Positions 36,271 through 46,583 of a stretch of DNA of 64,000 bases are shown here, piece by piece. Both the position numbers and the translations under genes were made by a program. This DNA comes from G965197715 sp965247615. GTDB lineage: Bacteria; Chloroflexota; Dehalococcoidia; Lucifugimonadales; UBA1127. The stretch spans positions 2,232,001 to 2,296,000 of the forward strand of contig OZ252022.1 of assembly GCA_965247615.1 (NCBI GenBank), read 5' to 3'. The first letter of the stretch is position 1; every line of letters starts with the position of its first letter. The notes under the pieces are model-generated. The model was given only the letters and a program-made list of their open reading frames with translations. It did not search any database and was not told the origin of the DNA.

Positions 36271-37813
36271 TCAGAGAACCGGGCGAGGCTCCAGGCGGTG
36301 GAGTAAGTCAGCGAAGAGGCGGTCCCGGGAGCGCAATACCTTCCAGAGGGTGCGCAGGTTGAAGGCTGTGGCCAGCACCGTCCATTCAGCCGACACGTTG
36401 GCCAGGCCGCACAACAGGAACCTCCGAGCCCCCTGTTGCTCCTTGATGATTCCAAAGACCGGTTCGGCCAACTGCTTCCTCAGCTGTCCATCTTCTTGGC
36501 CTCCCCGGTCTCCATGCAGGCACGATGCTGGCGCGATATTGCATCGTAAGGTCCCACTTCCAAGCCGCGTCCCTTGCGCTGATCCTTTGTACAGACTCCG
36601 AAGGCTGGACACTCCCGGCAGACTGACCGAGAGGCCCGGTACAGTCGTACAGGCTCCCCTCTCTTACGTTTGTTTCGGACGAAGTAAAGGGTTTGTCCCC
36701 TGGGGCAGCAATAGCTGTCGTTGTGCTCGTCGCAGATGAAACGGTCCTTGTGGTACGGTTGCTGCTTCATAGACTCTTGTTTCGGATCAGGCATCACCAC
36801 CTACTGGCCTCTCCGGACGCATTCTTCCAGATGCCTACCGGCGAAATAACCCGCGTCGGCCAGGGTCGTCGGGACCTTTACCTCCGTAACCTCCTCTGCC
36901 CCACCATCGGGAGCAGGCGGGCAAGGTCATTGACTTCATCCACCACGTCCACGGAGGGGATCATCATGCCGGACACCCCCTCGCCGGCGGCCAGAGGGGA
37001 GACCATGGCCTGGGCGTTGTAGCTGGGAACAAACCCCTGAGCGGTCTTCATCGATCTGGCGTCTCTATCTGTCAGATTGATGCGACGGGGGTGCTTGTAG
37101 CGACTGGGACGATCCCGGTCCGACAGCTCCTCCAGCGCCTGCCTCACCCGCTGCCGCAACGTCTTACGGTCGGACAACTTCTCTGGAAGATGCACCGGAC
37201 CGCCGTCCTCTCCCCCTTCGTTCTGGGCCTCCAGGTCCTCAATAGCCTTCTCCACCCGGTCCAGCAATTGGCGTAACTGCTCTCCGGTGTAGGTCCGGCT
37301 CGCCGCCGCGTTGGCGGGCATCTTCGTTCCGTCCACCGCCTGCACAGCCAGGTCCACCAACTCCAGGGACACCGCCGTCCGCACCGTGCGCTTGAACAGC
37401 TTCCTCATGTCCTGACGGTGTCCCTGATAGAACCTCCACAGGGTGTTGTGGTCGGGATGCTGCCACCCGGTCAGCCACAGGTACGGTCTTTGGTCCCGGC
37501 AGGCCGCCTCCAGCTTCCGGCACAGGCGCACCCCGGTCATGAAGCCGAACAGCCATACGCACAACAGCGCCCGGGGATGATACGCCGGCGCCCCCAGCGG
37601 GTCCCCCTCTATCGCCACGCCAAGCTCCGCCCAGTCCTCCCGGTCCATAGCGTCGACGAATTCAGCCACGAAACGGGCTGGATGGTCAAGTGGCAACAAC
37701 TCGTCAAGCGTGGGTGGCAACAACCACATCTGCTCCCGGCCCCTGTCTCGAAGCGGTGTCTCAACGTCCCCCAATTGATGTCGCCTTGAAGGTACACAGA
37801 ACGACATACCCAT
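36271..37813 (-). pseudogene. IS1182-family transposase, multiply interrupted
   Basis: Minus strand. The N-terminal two thirds (37729 to 36885) reads WLLPPTLDELLPLDHPARFV, then HPRALLCVWLFGFMTGVRL and AVDGTKMPANAAASRTY with the first DDE Asp. A frameshift near 36893 puts EVTEVKVPTTLADAGYFAG in another frame, a TAG follows at about 36807, then PYHKDRFICDEHNDSYCCPR and the CRECPAFGVC zinc motif, and a further shift leads to the C-terminus with QLAEPVFGIIKEQQGARRFL. At least three lesions, so inactive. Confidence 0.85.
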
Positions 37814-37938
37814 TGCCAGCTCAGACTGTGTAGACCGTCAGCGGTAATGGGACACAGTTGAGGGTGGAAAGACCTGAGAGATTTGCGGTGGGGTCAGCTC
37901 CCTGGATGAGGTAGAGCACTTCAGAGAGAGGAGCAGCG

Positions 37939-38346
37939 ATGTCCCAGACAGAAACAGGTAAGGCAGTGGCCGCTGAGGAGCGCACGGAGGCGGCCAGGTC
38001 CTTCGTCTGCACGGGTAAGGCTGCTACTCGGCGCACGTACACGCCGAAAGAGAAGATTCGTATCGTGCTGGAAGGCTTCCGCCGCGAGGTTACGGTGAGT
38101 GACCTGTGCAGGCGGGAGGGAATCAAGCCGCACTCCTCCTACTCGTGGACCAAAGAGTTCATGGAGGCGGGCAAGGAGCGGCTTACCCGCGACAGCGTGC
38201 GAGATGTCACCAGGCAGGAGGTCCATCAACTCAAGCGGGAGAACGGAGAGCTCAAGCAACTGGTCGCCGATCTGTCCCTTGAGGTCTATCGTCTCAAAAA
38301 GACGTTCATACCAATGCCTCAGGGCGCCGGCAGTATCAGCGGATGA
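37939..38346 (+). CDS. IS3-family transposase OrfA
   Basis: 135-aa helix-turn-helix protein: KEKIRIVLEGFRREVTVSDL, then CRREGIKPHSSYSWTKEFME is the HTH, followed by a leucine-zipper-like helix (VHQLKRENGELKQLVADLSLEVYRLKK pattern). Its TGA overlaps the ATG of OrfB as ATGA, with OrfB in the -1 frame, the usual IS3 arrangement. The left end of the element is near 37845 (GGTAATGGGACACAG). Confidence 0.85.
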   Translation: MSQTETGKAVAAEERTEAARSFVCTGKAATRRTYTPKEKIRIVLEGFRREVTVSDLCRREGIKPHSSYSWTKEFMEAGKERLTRDSVRDVTRQEVHQLKRENGELKQLVADLSLEVYRLKKTFIPMPQGAGSISG

Positions 38347-39167
38347 GTGGGGCAGAGAAGGCAGAGGTGCTGACCAAGGTGGCTTCCTCCGGTCTCCCCA
38401 AACGCAGGGTTCTGGGTGCACTCGGAGTCCCCAGGAGCACCTACTACCGGTGGCTGAGGCGAAAGGAGGGACAAAGACTTGAGGACAATGCAGGAGGGGG
38501 CAATCCCCCATGGAACAAGCTGGCTTCCCAGGAAGTCGACTCCATTCTGTCGGCAGCCAGGGAAATGCCGGAGTTGAGTTGCCGGCAGTTGGCCGCATGG
38601 ACCATCGACAACATGGGCTTCTCCGTATCGGAGTCTACGGTCTACCGCATCCTTCGGAGGGAGGGTCTGGTGAAGAGGCCTGAGATGCGGCTGGCCGCAG
38701 GCAAGGGGTATCACCACAAGACCACGGGTCCCCACCAGATGTGGGCCACAGACGCCTCCTACTCCCTGGTCACCGTCATGGACGACGACGCTCGCTTCAT
38801 CCGGGCATCGCCCTTGCATCCTCAGACCAACGGCAAGCTGGAGCGCTATCACCAGACCCTCAAGCGCGACGTGAACCAACTGCCCTACGAGATGTCCTCA
38901 GACCTGGAAGCGGCCATCGTGGCCTTCGTCAGCTCCGACAACTACCGGCGCTACCACAAGGCCCTGGGCAACGTGACGCCCTCAGACGTCCTCAAGGGAA
39001 GGGGGCAGGAGATCCTACGACGCAGGAAGGAGGTGCAGGCCCAAATAATCCAAGGGCGAAGACAGCACAACAGGGCCCTCAGGGAGCTTACAAGACCTCA
39101 AGACCACCCCGGATCTCGCGGGTCTCAAAGTGTCCCACTTTTGCTGGTTGCCAACAATTCCCGGTGA
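38343..39167 (+). CDS. IS3-family transposase OrfB with in-frame deletion of catalytic core
   Basis: 274-aa rve-type transposase. N-terminal HTH_21 region: LPKRRVLGALGVPRSTYYRW and YRILRREGLVKRPEMR. The first catalytic Asp lies in HQMWATDASY, but this is followed within 20 residues by SPLHPQTNGKLERYHQT, which carries the final Glu. About 60 residues that normally hold the second catalytic Asp are deleted without breaking the frame. The protein is therefore almost certainly catalytically dead although still open. Right end near 39137 (AAGTGTCCCACTTT). Confidence 0.85.
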   Translation: MSGAEKAEVLTKVASSGLPKRRVLGALGVPRSTYYRWLRRKEGQRLEDNAGGGNPPWNKLASQEVDSILSAAREMPELSCRQLAAWTIDNMGFSVSESTVYRILRREGLVKRPEMRLAAGKGYHHKTTGPHQMWATDASYSLVTVMDDDARFIRASPLHPQTNGKLERYHQTLKRDVNQLPYEMSSDLEAAIVAFVSSDNYRRYHKALGNVTPSDVLKGRGQEILRRRKEVQAQIIQGRRQHNRALRELTRPQDHPGSRGSQSVPLLLVANNSR

Positions 39168-39169
39168 GA

Positions 39170-39784
39170 TTACGAGTGCGGCTCAAACACCAGCTCCGGC
39201 ACGACCACTTCCCAGTAGTCGAGTTGAAGGCGGTCTCGGTACCGCGGCTCCGAACGCTCGCGGTCCCAGGTGACGACGGCCAAGACCGTGGCAAATGTGC
39301 AGTGGATGCCAGCGGGGGCCTCGAAACTACCGGCAAGCTGACCTACGACCGTCCTATTACGATCCAGGAGCTCCCAACGGTTCGACCCGACTCGGACCCG
39401 CAGTAGGTCGCCGGGCGAGAGTGCGGCAATGGCGGGATGCACCGGATCGTCAGGGCGCTTGTACCCTGCGAAGCTTAAGAAGACGTCGCGCAGACTAAGC
39501 CGCCGATAGCAGCGGGCGAGTTCCGGATCTGCTGGTGGGAGTTTCACTGCCTCCCGGCGGCGCAGCACCGAGGGAGTGTTTCGCAAGGCATTCTGGAGCG
39601 GGTGCGGGCCAGGGAAACACGCGAGGGCGAGCGTCTGCCTTGCGCGGGTCATGGACACGTAGTACAGCCGGCGCGGGGCATCCGCATCCTCGCCGCGGCC
39701 AACGCGGCCCCAGCGTCCGTCCAGCACGACCACGTGGTCGAACTCCAGGCCCTTGGCGCGATGGGCCGTCAAATGCAGTCGCCG
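39170..39784 (-). pseudogene. UvrD-like helicase, C-terminal fragment
   Basis: About 200 codons to a stop at 39170. TAHRAKGLEFDHVVVLDG is helicase motif V and RLYYVSMTRARQTLAL is motif VI of superfamily I UvrD/Rep enzymes; a C-terminal domain with LLRVRVGSNRWELLDRN follows. Nothing helicase-like precedes motif V: the frame is joined at about 39780 to an IS1380 fragment, so the ATPase half is gone. Confidence 0.8.
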
Positions 39785-40010
39785 CCCGCCAGCGCGGAAG
39801 CGACCAGCGTCAGCATCTCGTCCCCCGCGTTCGCCCGCCCCGGCGCGCCGCCGAGGCCGAGGTGTTGGTCGGCGAGTTCCCGCAGGCCCTGGTGCTGCGC
39901 GAGGGTGGCCAGCAGGAGCAGGCCGGCATTGGCCACCAGGCGGTGGTCGTCAAAGACCATGCGCATACGCTCGGGATTGTTCGGTGGTAGCACCTATTGG
40001 GTGCTCCTTG
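39769..40010 (-). pseudogene. IS1380-family transposase, N-terminal fragment
   Basis: Reads HRLVANAGLLLLATLAQHQG and GGAPGRANAGDEMLTLVASA then LAGGDCI, the conserved start of IS1380 transposases, then a TGA at the junction with the helicase fragment. The element's untranslated end extends to about 40100 (GTGCTCCTCTGAATCTGGG on the minus strand). Confidence 0.8.
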
Positions 40011-40253
40011 TTTCCGGGCGGTTTTCTGTTCCAAGACCATTATCCCAGATTCAGAGGAGCACACTCTGGCTTCTTCAAGGCCTATCCTCGGGGCCGTCCT
40101 TCGGTGGATTCGGGCTTTGCCACTCGTTATGTTGTTCCGGCAAGCTCAGTTCCCTGCCAGACTCGCACTCAGACTGGTACAGAAAATGGGGCAGGATCAT
40201 TTCACCTTGGACAGACTTGCCACACTACCGCCCGTTCCCGTACTCTCGACTGC

Positions 40254-40598
40254 ATGACTGACTCATCGAGAGACACCCAAGCCCCGACTGTCGTGACCGT
40301 CTATCCAATGACCGGCCGGCAACTCTTCTTCAACGTCCCTCACGCCATCTGCGAGGAGTGCGACCTCACCGTTCGCCTCGTTCAGCGCGTTGCCTCCGAC
40401 CTTCCCCATGTCGAAGTTCGCATCAAGCCCTGGTTCAACCACCTCTTCGACGCCCTGCGCCGTGGCGGATGGCACCCGCCCGTCGTTACGATTAACGGGA
40501 GGGTCAGCACCCAGGGTGTCGTCCCCAATGAAGACGGGCTCCGCCGCGCCCTCGCGCGAGGAGCCCGCAGTACGGTCACCGGCGCCGATGACACCTGA
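40254..40598 (+). CDS. Small thioredoxin-like protein
   Basis: 114 aa from the ATG at 40254. A CxxC redox-type motif ICEECDLT is at about 30-37 and leads a helix (VRLVQRVASDL); WHPPVVTINGRV (about 72-83) supplies the cis-Pro strand and DGLRRALARG the last helix, giving a minimal thioredoxin/glutaredoxin fold. Immediately upstream sequence is mobile-element debris, so its original neighbours are lost. No obvious decay. Confidence 0.65.
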   Translation: MTDSSRDTQAPTVVTVYPMTGRQLFFNVPHAICEECDLTVRLVQRVASDLPHVEVRIKPWFNHLFDALRRGGWHPPVVTINGRVSTQGVVPNEDGLRRALARGARSTVTGADDT

Positions 40599-40695
40599 CC
40601 ATCCTGCCTCTGTCGCCCCCGCCGGGGCTTCCGCATCCTCCTTGGCGGCCATGTCGCCGTCGGCTCCACATGGGAATGGCTCAGGGCATCGGCAG

Positions 40696-40990
40696 TCAAC
40701 CTCTCTTCGTGATTGTGGCACCGACCCTGCTGGCGCGCAGCTTCAAAATCCAGCTCTCGCCGCCGTACTTCGAGATGAAGTGCTTCTCGACGCGGCCCGT
40801 GGCCAGCATGATTCCGATGACCAGCAGCCACAGAAAGAACACGCTGCCCACCACCGGGTGCATGATGGTCGCCGCCGTCCAGCTAGATGGACTGCATGGC
40901 GACGCCCAGCGCCGCCGAAACCGGCGCGACCTTGGGCAGCGTACCGCCCACCCGCCATTGGTACCAGGCGGCGACAATCAGCGCCAAGCC
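40696..40990 (-). pseudogene. C-terminal fragment of a membrane protein
   Basis: Joined directly to the truncated IstB: LALIVAAWYQWRVGGTLPKV and AALGVAMQSI in one frame, a TAG, then in another frame HPVVGSVFFLWLLVIGIMLA and a basic tail. Two transmembrane segments; family not recognised. Confidence 0.5.
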
Positions 40991-41404
40991 GGCGGCGGTG
41001 AAGCCCACCGCCATTCCCCGCTGGCAGGCGGCCAGGCCCAGCCCCAGGGCGACGTGGGTCTTGCTGGTGCCGCTGTTGCCGACGGCGATGACATTCTCCC
41101 GGCGCTGGATGTATGCACAGCGGGCCAGCTCTATCACCAGCGCCTTGTTCACCGAGGGGATGTCCGGGAAGTCGAAGGTGTCCAGACTCTTGACGGCAGG
41201 GAAGCGAGCCGCGCGGATCCGGCGCTGCACCATGCGCTGGTGGCGGTCGATGAGCTCCAGTTAGGCCAGCCACAGCAGGTATTGGGGGTGGTCCAGACCC
41301 TCGGCGGCGCACTGGGCCGCCATCTTCCCGTACTCCCTCAGGAAGCTGGGCAGCTTCAGCTCCTTCAGGTGGTGTTCCAGGAGCAGGGTGGACCGCTGGT
41401 TCAT
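40990..41404 (-). pseudogene. IS21 IstB (ATPase helper), truncated
   Basis: Starts at the ATG at 41404 that overlaps the IstA stop as ATGA. Reads LLLEHHLKELKLPSFLREYG, then a TAA after YLLWLA, then ARFPAVKSLDTFDFPDIPSV and Walker A GNSGTSKTHVALGLG. The remainder of IstB is missing; the sequence passes into a membrane-protein fragment. Confidence 0.85.
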
Positions 41405-42903
41405 GCCGCCCTCCCTGACAGCAGGGCCATGTAGTCCCCGGCGGAGGTGGTGTTCACGCTCACCCTGGGCAGGTGGGGGTACAGATCCAGGTCAAGCCTT
41501 GGCGGCCGTCCCTCCAGCCGGCAGAGTACCAGGTACTTCACGGCGTTGAAGCTCAGCGCCCCCAGCCGAATGGCGTCCTTCGCTGCGGACCGCACCTCTT
41601 CCAGCCTGAAGCTTTCCAGCAACCGGAGCACCTGGACGAACTCCCGCTTGCCCCTTGGTCCCATCCTGGACTCCAGGAGGCGGCGCAGCGTGGCGAACTC
41701 CTCGGGCAGCTGCAGGGATGGGAGCGGCCTGGGCCAGGGCCCCGTCTTCTTTTCCAGCAGCAGCTGGTAGTGGATGGGGTCGAAGACGAAGTCGTCCCGC
41801 TGGTAGGAGCGGGGGTGTCGGGCGATGACCTCCGACCCGCAGCTGATGACCACCCGGTCCACGTAGCCACGAATCAGCACCTCCCGATGCCCGTAGGCCA
41901 CCGGCGCTGAGTAGTCCCTGGTGCGGGACCGCACCGGGGACAGGGAACTGACCCGGCCCGCCCGCTGGTTGCAGGCGTCGTAAGGCGCGGCCGGCAGGGG
42001 CGGCAGGTCCTCCAGGTCTCGCTCCAGCCGCTGGCCGATACGCTCCGTGTGACCCCGGAGCTGGGCGTCCATCCGCTTCAAGCAACGCTGTTCCAGGTGG
42101 GCGTTCAGCGCCGCGAAGCTCTCGAAGGACGGCACCGGCACCAGGAAGTTTCGCCGCACGTACCCCACCATCCCCTCCACCTTTCCCTTGTCGTTGCCCT
42201 TGCCCGGTCTGCCGAACCGGTCATCGAACAGGTAGGGGGACTGAAGCTCGGTGAAGGCCCGCGTGCGCTTTCGCCGGCCGTCTTCGCCACCGCCAGCCTG
42301 GTGTTGTCGTACAAGATGCTCTGGGACATCCCGTCCAGGAAGGCGAAGGCCGAAACGTGGCCGTCAAGAAACGCCTCGGTGGCCTCCGCGGGGGAGGCCT
42401 TCACGAAGCAGCCGTCGCTGAGGGGCAGGTCCAGGACGACGTCGTGGGCCTTCTGCTCCACACCGCCGATGATCACCCATGCCTCTCCGAAGTCGCACTG
42501 GGCGTGGCCAGGGGAGTGGGACAGGGGGGCGAACAACTCCCGCGACTGGCGCCGCCGCTCCCTTACGTAGTCCTTGACTCTTGACTATGGTGTACTGGCC
42601 CTCAAACCCGTGCTCGTCGCGCAAACGCTCGTAGATGCGCTTGGCCGTGTGGCGCTTCTTCCGGGGAACCTTGAGATCATCTCCCAGAATCCGGTCGATG
42701 ATGCCGGTGAAGGGCTCCAGCTTGGGGTGGCGGGGCGGGTTCTGCCTCCGGTAGCCCGGAGGCACGAAGTAGGCGACCATCTTGCGCACTGTGTCCCGGT
42801 GCAACCCGAACACCCGCGACACCTCCCGGATGCTCATGCCTTCGACCATCACCGCCCGGCGGACCCGCAGATACACATCCACTTCGTACATCTTTCCCGC
42901 CAT
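41401..42903 (-). pseudogene. IS21 IstA transposase, frameshifted
   Basis: N-terminal frame from 42903: MYEVDVYLRVRRAVMVEGMS, SIREVSRVFGLHRDTVRKM (HTH) and KRHTAKRIYERLRDEHGFEG; it shifts near 42590 to PGHAQCDFGEAWVIIGG with the first catalytic Asp, and again near 42180 to VRRNFLVPVPSFESFAALNA through the C-terminus. The remaining left end runs to about 43010 and has the CCATCCATAGG/CCTATGGATGG palindrome. This is the most complete of three IS21 copies in the window. Confidence 0.85.
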
Positions 42904-43174
42904 CCATAGGCGCAGCTTCCAGCCTATGGATGGCGGCGGACGGTACGCTCTTCAACCGCCATGAATCAGCGGTCGATCCGCCCACGTGGTCCACTTTGCC
43001 GCCGCCTTTTACACCCGAAGACCATCAGAAATAGCAATCGTAGTGACTGTACGACAACATGATCAAGCCATGAGAAACGTCTAAGCCACGGCTCGAAGGC
43101 TCAGGTACCTCGTGATGAGGCGCCAGGACGTTGCCTCCTCCTTTGATCTGTTCGGCCTTCCTTTGTTCCTGCGT

Positions 43175-44533
43175 CTAGCGTCTCGCATTAGAGGTCCTGG
43201 TCCCCGTAACGCGCAGGAACAGGTATCCCGTGACGCCTGCCAAGAGTGACGCGCCGAATACGCCCATCCTTGCTTGGTCCACCAAGGCAGGATCATGGAA
43301 AGCGATTCCGGAGACAAAGATAGCGACTGTGAACCCCATTCCCGCTAGAAGTCCTACGCCCAGAACATGCCTCCAGGTGACCCCTGAGGGTAGTTGACCT
43401 ATGCCCAGACGAACCGCCACCCACGTCATGCCGAGAATGCCCACAGGGTTGCCAAGCAGAAGCCCAGCCGCGATGCCTAGGGTGACGCTACTGGCGACAG
43501 CCTCGGAAAGCGTGTCGGATGTCAAGACTATGCCTGCATTGGCAAGAGCGAAGAGGGGCAGGACAACGAAGCTGACCCACGGGTGAACGATGCTCTCAAG
43601 ACGTTCCATGGGTCCCTCCGTACCGGAGCTGAGCTTCTCGATCTGCTCCACTATGGTCTGTGCCTTCTCCTCGTCATTGTTTGCCATCGCCAGTCGGAAT
43701 TCGTGGAGCAGGCTCTCCAAGGCAGCGGCATAGTCCCTGCGATGGAGGTACGGCTCGGAGGGTACGATGGCCGCCACAAGGACACCTGCCAGGGTGGCGT
43801 GAATTCCAGATTCAAGGAAAAACTGCCACATGAATACGCACATGATGAGGTAGAAGCCCAGGGAGCGGATCCCGATGCGTATGCACCCGGCGATCACGAC
43901 GAACAGCGCCACGGCCAGACCGAGGTTGGTCCAATGGATCGACTCCGTATAGAAAATGGCGATCACAGCGATCGCTCCCAAGTCATCGACCACCGCCAGG
44001 CCCAGAAGGAACACTCTCAATTCGGCCGGTACTCTCTTCCCCAAGAGTGCAAGCACGCCGATCGCAAATGCGATGTCGGTCGCCATGGGGACGCCCCAGC
44101 CAACAGCGCTCTCGCCCGATCTATTGAAGAGGAGGAAAATCAGTGCGGGCACCGCCATTCCGCCGACTGCCGCTACGACCGGTAGGGCAGCTTTCCTGAA
44201 GGACGACAGCTCCCCGTGGAGCAGCTCCCGCTTTATCTCGAGGCCAACGACAAAGAAGAAGACGGCCATGAGGCCTTCGTTTACCAGATGTTGAAGGCTT
44301 TCTGATATGGCAAAGACATGGATATCGAATGAGATAGCAGTGTGCCAGAAGCTCACATACGAATCCGACCAAGGGGAGTTTACCCAGCCGAGCGCCGCAG
44401 CCGCGGCTGCCAACAGGACTATCGCACTTATCTCCTCGGTGTGAATGAAGGTCTGTATGGGTACGCGTGCTGCCCTGACAAGATAAGACGGTTCCCTCAA
44501 GACCTTGCGAAACTCACGCAGCCTATCTCTCAC
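43175..44533 (-). CDS. nhaA: Na+/H+ antiporter NhaA
   Basis: 452-aa inner-membrane antiporter with about 12 helices. VNEGLMAVFFFVVGLEIKRE (about 84-103) is the family signature; ATDIAFAIG places Asp153, and GLAVVDDLGAIAVIAIFY places the Asp183-Asp184 pair equivalent to the E. coli ion-binding Asp163-Asp164. A cytoplasmic insertion of about 50 residues (AALESLLHEFRLAMANNDEE, then EGPMERLES) lies between helices 8 and 9, as in many Chloroflexi and Actinobacteria. Start is the GTG at 44533 with GAGG upstream. It exchanges Na+ for H+ and supports pH and salt homeostasis. Confidence 0.95.
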   Translation of the reverse strand: MRDRLREFRKVLREPSYLVRAARVPIQTFIHTEEISAIVLLAAAAAALGWVNSPWSDSYVSFWHTAISFDIHVFAISESLQHLVNEGLMAVFFFVVGLEIKRELLHGELSSFRKAALPVVAAVGGMAVPALIFLLFNRSGESAVGWGVPMATDIAFAIGVLALLGKRVPAELRVFLLGLAVVDDLGAIAVIAIFYTESIHWTNLGLAVALFVVIAGCIRIGIRSLGFYLIMCVFMWQFFLESGIHATLAGVLVAAIVPSEPYLHRRDYAAALESLLHEFRLAMANNDEEKAQTIVEQIEKLSSGTEGPMERLESIVHPWVSFVVLPLFALANAGIVLTSDTLSEAVASSVTLGIAAGLLLGNPVGILGMTWVAVRLGIGQLPSGVTWRHVLGVGLLAGMGFTVAIFVSGIAFHDPALVDQARMGVFGASLLAGVTGYLFLRVTGTRTSNARR

Positions 44534-44945
44534 TGCTTATGCCTCGAAACAGATTGGCGGCCATTCGGCTTGACCGGCTCTTTGGCCAGGAACTCGGACT
44601 ATGGTAACAGCGTCCGCTATGGTTCTGGGGCTTCGTTGTTACGGCCATTGCCTATTGTGGTGAGTCTTCACGGCCCTCGGTCCACCATCCACGGCCTTAC
44701 AGAGCATTCCCGACACTTCGCCCCTCTCTCTTCAGAGAGTCAGCCCCTACCAGAGATTCGCATCCGGCAAAATGTCTTGCAAGGCACCACCTTCCGCATT
44801 TGCCCCGGCAACGATGGAATCCTGACCATTGCCTCCGGAGCGCCTGAGTTGACGGTAGGCGGTACCATCTTTGGTTTGATGGCGGGTCTGTGAGCCACCT
44901 CACAGGGTCTGCCACCGTACCATCATCCTATAACGGAAGCGGCCA
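44534..44945. other. Gene-free stretch upstream of nhaA
   Basis: No supported coding sequence or recognisable RNA. It must contain the nhaA promoter on the minus strand; I see no clear consensus. Confidence 0.4.
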
Positions 44946-45400
44946 ACCGCGCTATCTGGAGTCGCCTGACTCTCTGGCACGTACACGAGAGCACGCAGCC
45001 CCCAAGTTGCCTCCGCGGCGGCGGCGGGGCGTCCGACCGCTTGCTTCGGTCTTCGCGGCGGAGGCGGGATCGTCCATGGACGCGGACCTCATGGCCCGCA
45101 TCGACGCTGCCGTGGGACGCGCCGGATAGTGCCGCAGTCGAGATCTGCTCGTGCCGTGTCGCCGGCCGGAGGGCATGCTAGGGCGCATTCTCTCGATGCC
45201 GTGATCGCGTCGGAAACGGCAGGCGGTGGAGGGCGTCTCACAACACCGCGGCCTCTGAATGCACGCGCTTCGGGAGTCCCGCTTTCGCGGGCATGACGGT
45301 AATTTGCGACGTATTCAATATCATATTGGCCGGTAATCGTCGAACATCCTCGCACCCTTCTTCGTGGAGATCATGGGCGGGGACTTCTGAGACTGGCTCT
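44946..45400 (-). repeat. 455-bp dispersed repeat, copy 2
   Basis: Reverse-complement partner of 26399-26853, including its palindrome (45276-45298) and terminal AGAGCCAGTCTCAGAAGTCC. The related end GAGCCTGTCCCAGAAGTC also appears alone at 36088. Short frames inside are not conserved between copies. Confidence 0.8.
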
Positions 45401-45461
45401 AGCCGCGAAGGCCTTGTGGCGGTCACTGCCGCGACGGGCAGTAGGGGGGGAAGGCGGGCGG

Positions 45462-46583
45462 CTACCAGGCGGTGGCCATGGCGTCGAAGACGGCGGGGTA
45501 GACGGATTGGGGGTCCAGGCCGGCGTCCAGGAGCTGGCGAGTCATGACTCGGTTGACGAGGCTGTCGGCGGCCTGGGCGATGATCATGCCCCTACCGTTC
45601 AGGGTCGCGTGGCCGGTCAATCGCGCCTGGGCGAGGAGGGGGGTCTCCAGGGGCGAGTAGATAAGGTCGAAGAAGGCCGCATCCTGGGCTGCGGTGAGGA
45701 TGATCCAGTTGGAGTCGCGGAGGTTGCGTTGGATGTCGCCCATGGAGGCCCAGTACCAGAGGCGATAGAAGGAGGCTTCGTCGCGGACGTCGTGCTCATC
45801 GACGGTGGCGGGGTTGGCCGGGGCCAAGGATGAGTAGGGTTCCAGGCAGGTGACGCGGCCCGATGGGAGGCGCCGGAGGCCCGATTGCCCCTTGGTGGTG
45901 GCGTTGACGACGAGGCTCGCCTGCGGGGCAACGTCCCTGACTTCGCCCTCCGAAAGGGCGTCGGCGTTGCCGTAGGCGTTGCTAACGGCGGAAGCCAGAT
46001 CCTGGGCCCGGGGCACGTCGCGGTTGGCGACGGTGAGGCGCCCCCTGGGTCCGACGGCCTCCGCCAAGGCAAAGGCCATGGCTCGCCCGGCCCCACCGGC
46101 GCCGAGGAGCAGCACGCGGCGACCGGCGAGGTCGCCAACGATGGGCTGGGCCAGGCCAGGGAGCCGCTTGGTGAGACTGTCCATGCCGCCCTGAGCGTCT
46201 GTGTTGTAGCCGATCAGCCGTCCTTCCGGGTCGCGGGCCACGGTGTTCACAGCTCCGATGAGGGCCGCCCTGGGGTCCACCCGGTCCAGGTGCTCCATGA
46301 CGCTCACCTTGTGGGGCACGGTGACGTTGAAGCCAACGATCTGCGGGTTGGCACGAATGGCCGCCACCAGGTGCTTCAAGCGGGCGGGGGTGACGTCGAG
46401 GGGAATGTAGGCGGCGTCGAGGTTGAGGGCGTGAAAGGCACGGTCCCACATGACGGGGCTCTTGGAGTAGGCCGAGGGCTGCTCGCCAATGACGGCCGCG
46501 AGCCATCGGCGCTGGCCTATGGCGGCGTCCAGCGGGTTGGAAACGTGCGTCTGCAGGCTATCGACAAGACTGGATTGGGCCAA
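45462..46583 (-). CDS. aroE: Shikimate dehydrogenase-like protein with extra loop
   Basis: NADP-dependent reduction of 3-dehydroshikimate in aromatic amino acid synthesis. Key motifs are present: EQPSAYSKSPVMWDRAF, GFNVTVPHKVSVMEHLD with the catalytic Lys, GYNTDAQGG with the paired Asp, the Rossmann loop LLGAGGAGRAMA, and NATTKGQSG. Before DLIYSPLETPLL there is an extra segment of roughly 60 residues (YRLWYWASMGDIQRNLRDSN region), making it longer than the usual 270-290 aa. No ATG fits the start; I chose the TTG at 46583 because GAGGTGG precedes it by five bases. The frame is open to 46766 without family similarity. Confidence 0.85.
   Translation of the reverse strand: MAQSSLVDSLQTHVSNPLDAAIGQRRWLAAVIGEQPSAYSKSPVMWDRAFHALNLDAAYIPLDVTPARLKHLVAAIRANPQIVGFNVTVPHKVSVMEHLDRVDPRAALIGAVNTVARDPEGRLIGYNTDAQGGMDSLTKRLPGLAQPIVGDLAGRRVLLLGAGGAGRAMAFALAEAVGPRGRLTVANRDVPRAQDLASAVSNAYGNADALSEGEVRDVAPQASLVVNATTKGQSGLRRLPSGRVTCLEPYSSLAPANPATVDEHDVRDEASFYRLWYWASMGDIQRNLRDSNWIILTAAQDAAFFDLIYSPLETPLLAQARLTGHATLNGRGMIIAQAADSLVNRVMTRQLLDAGLDPQSVYPAVFDAMATAW

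Noticed and set aside
44697..44915. Short open frames upstream of nhaA
   Set aside because: Arg/Cys/Trp-rich translations without RBS or family features; probably chance.
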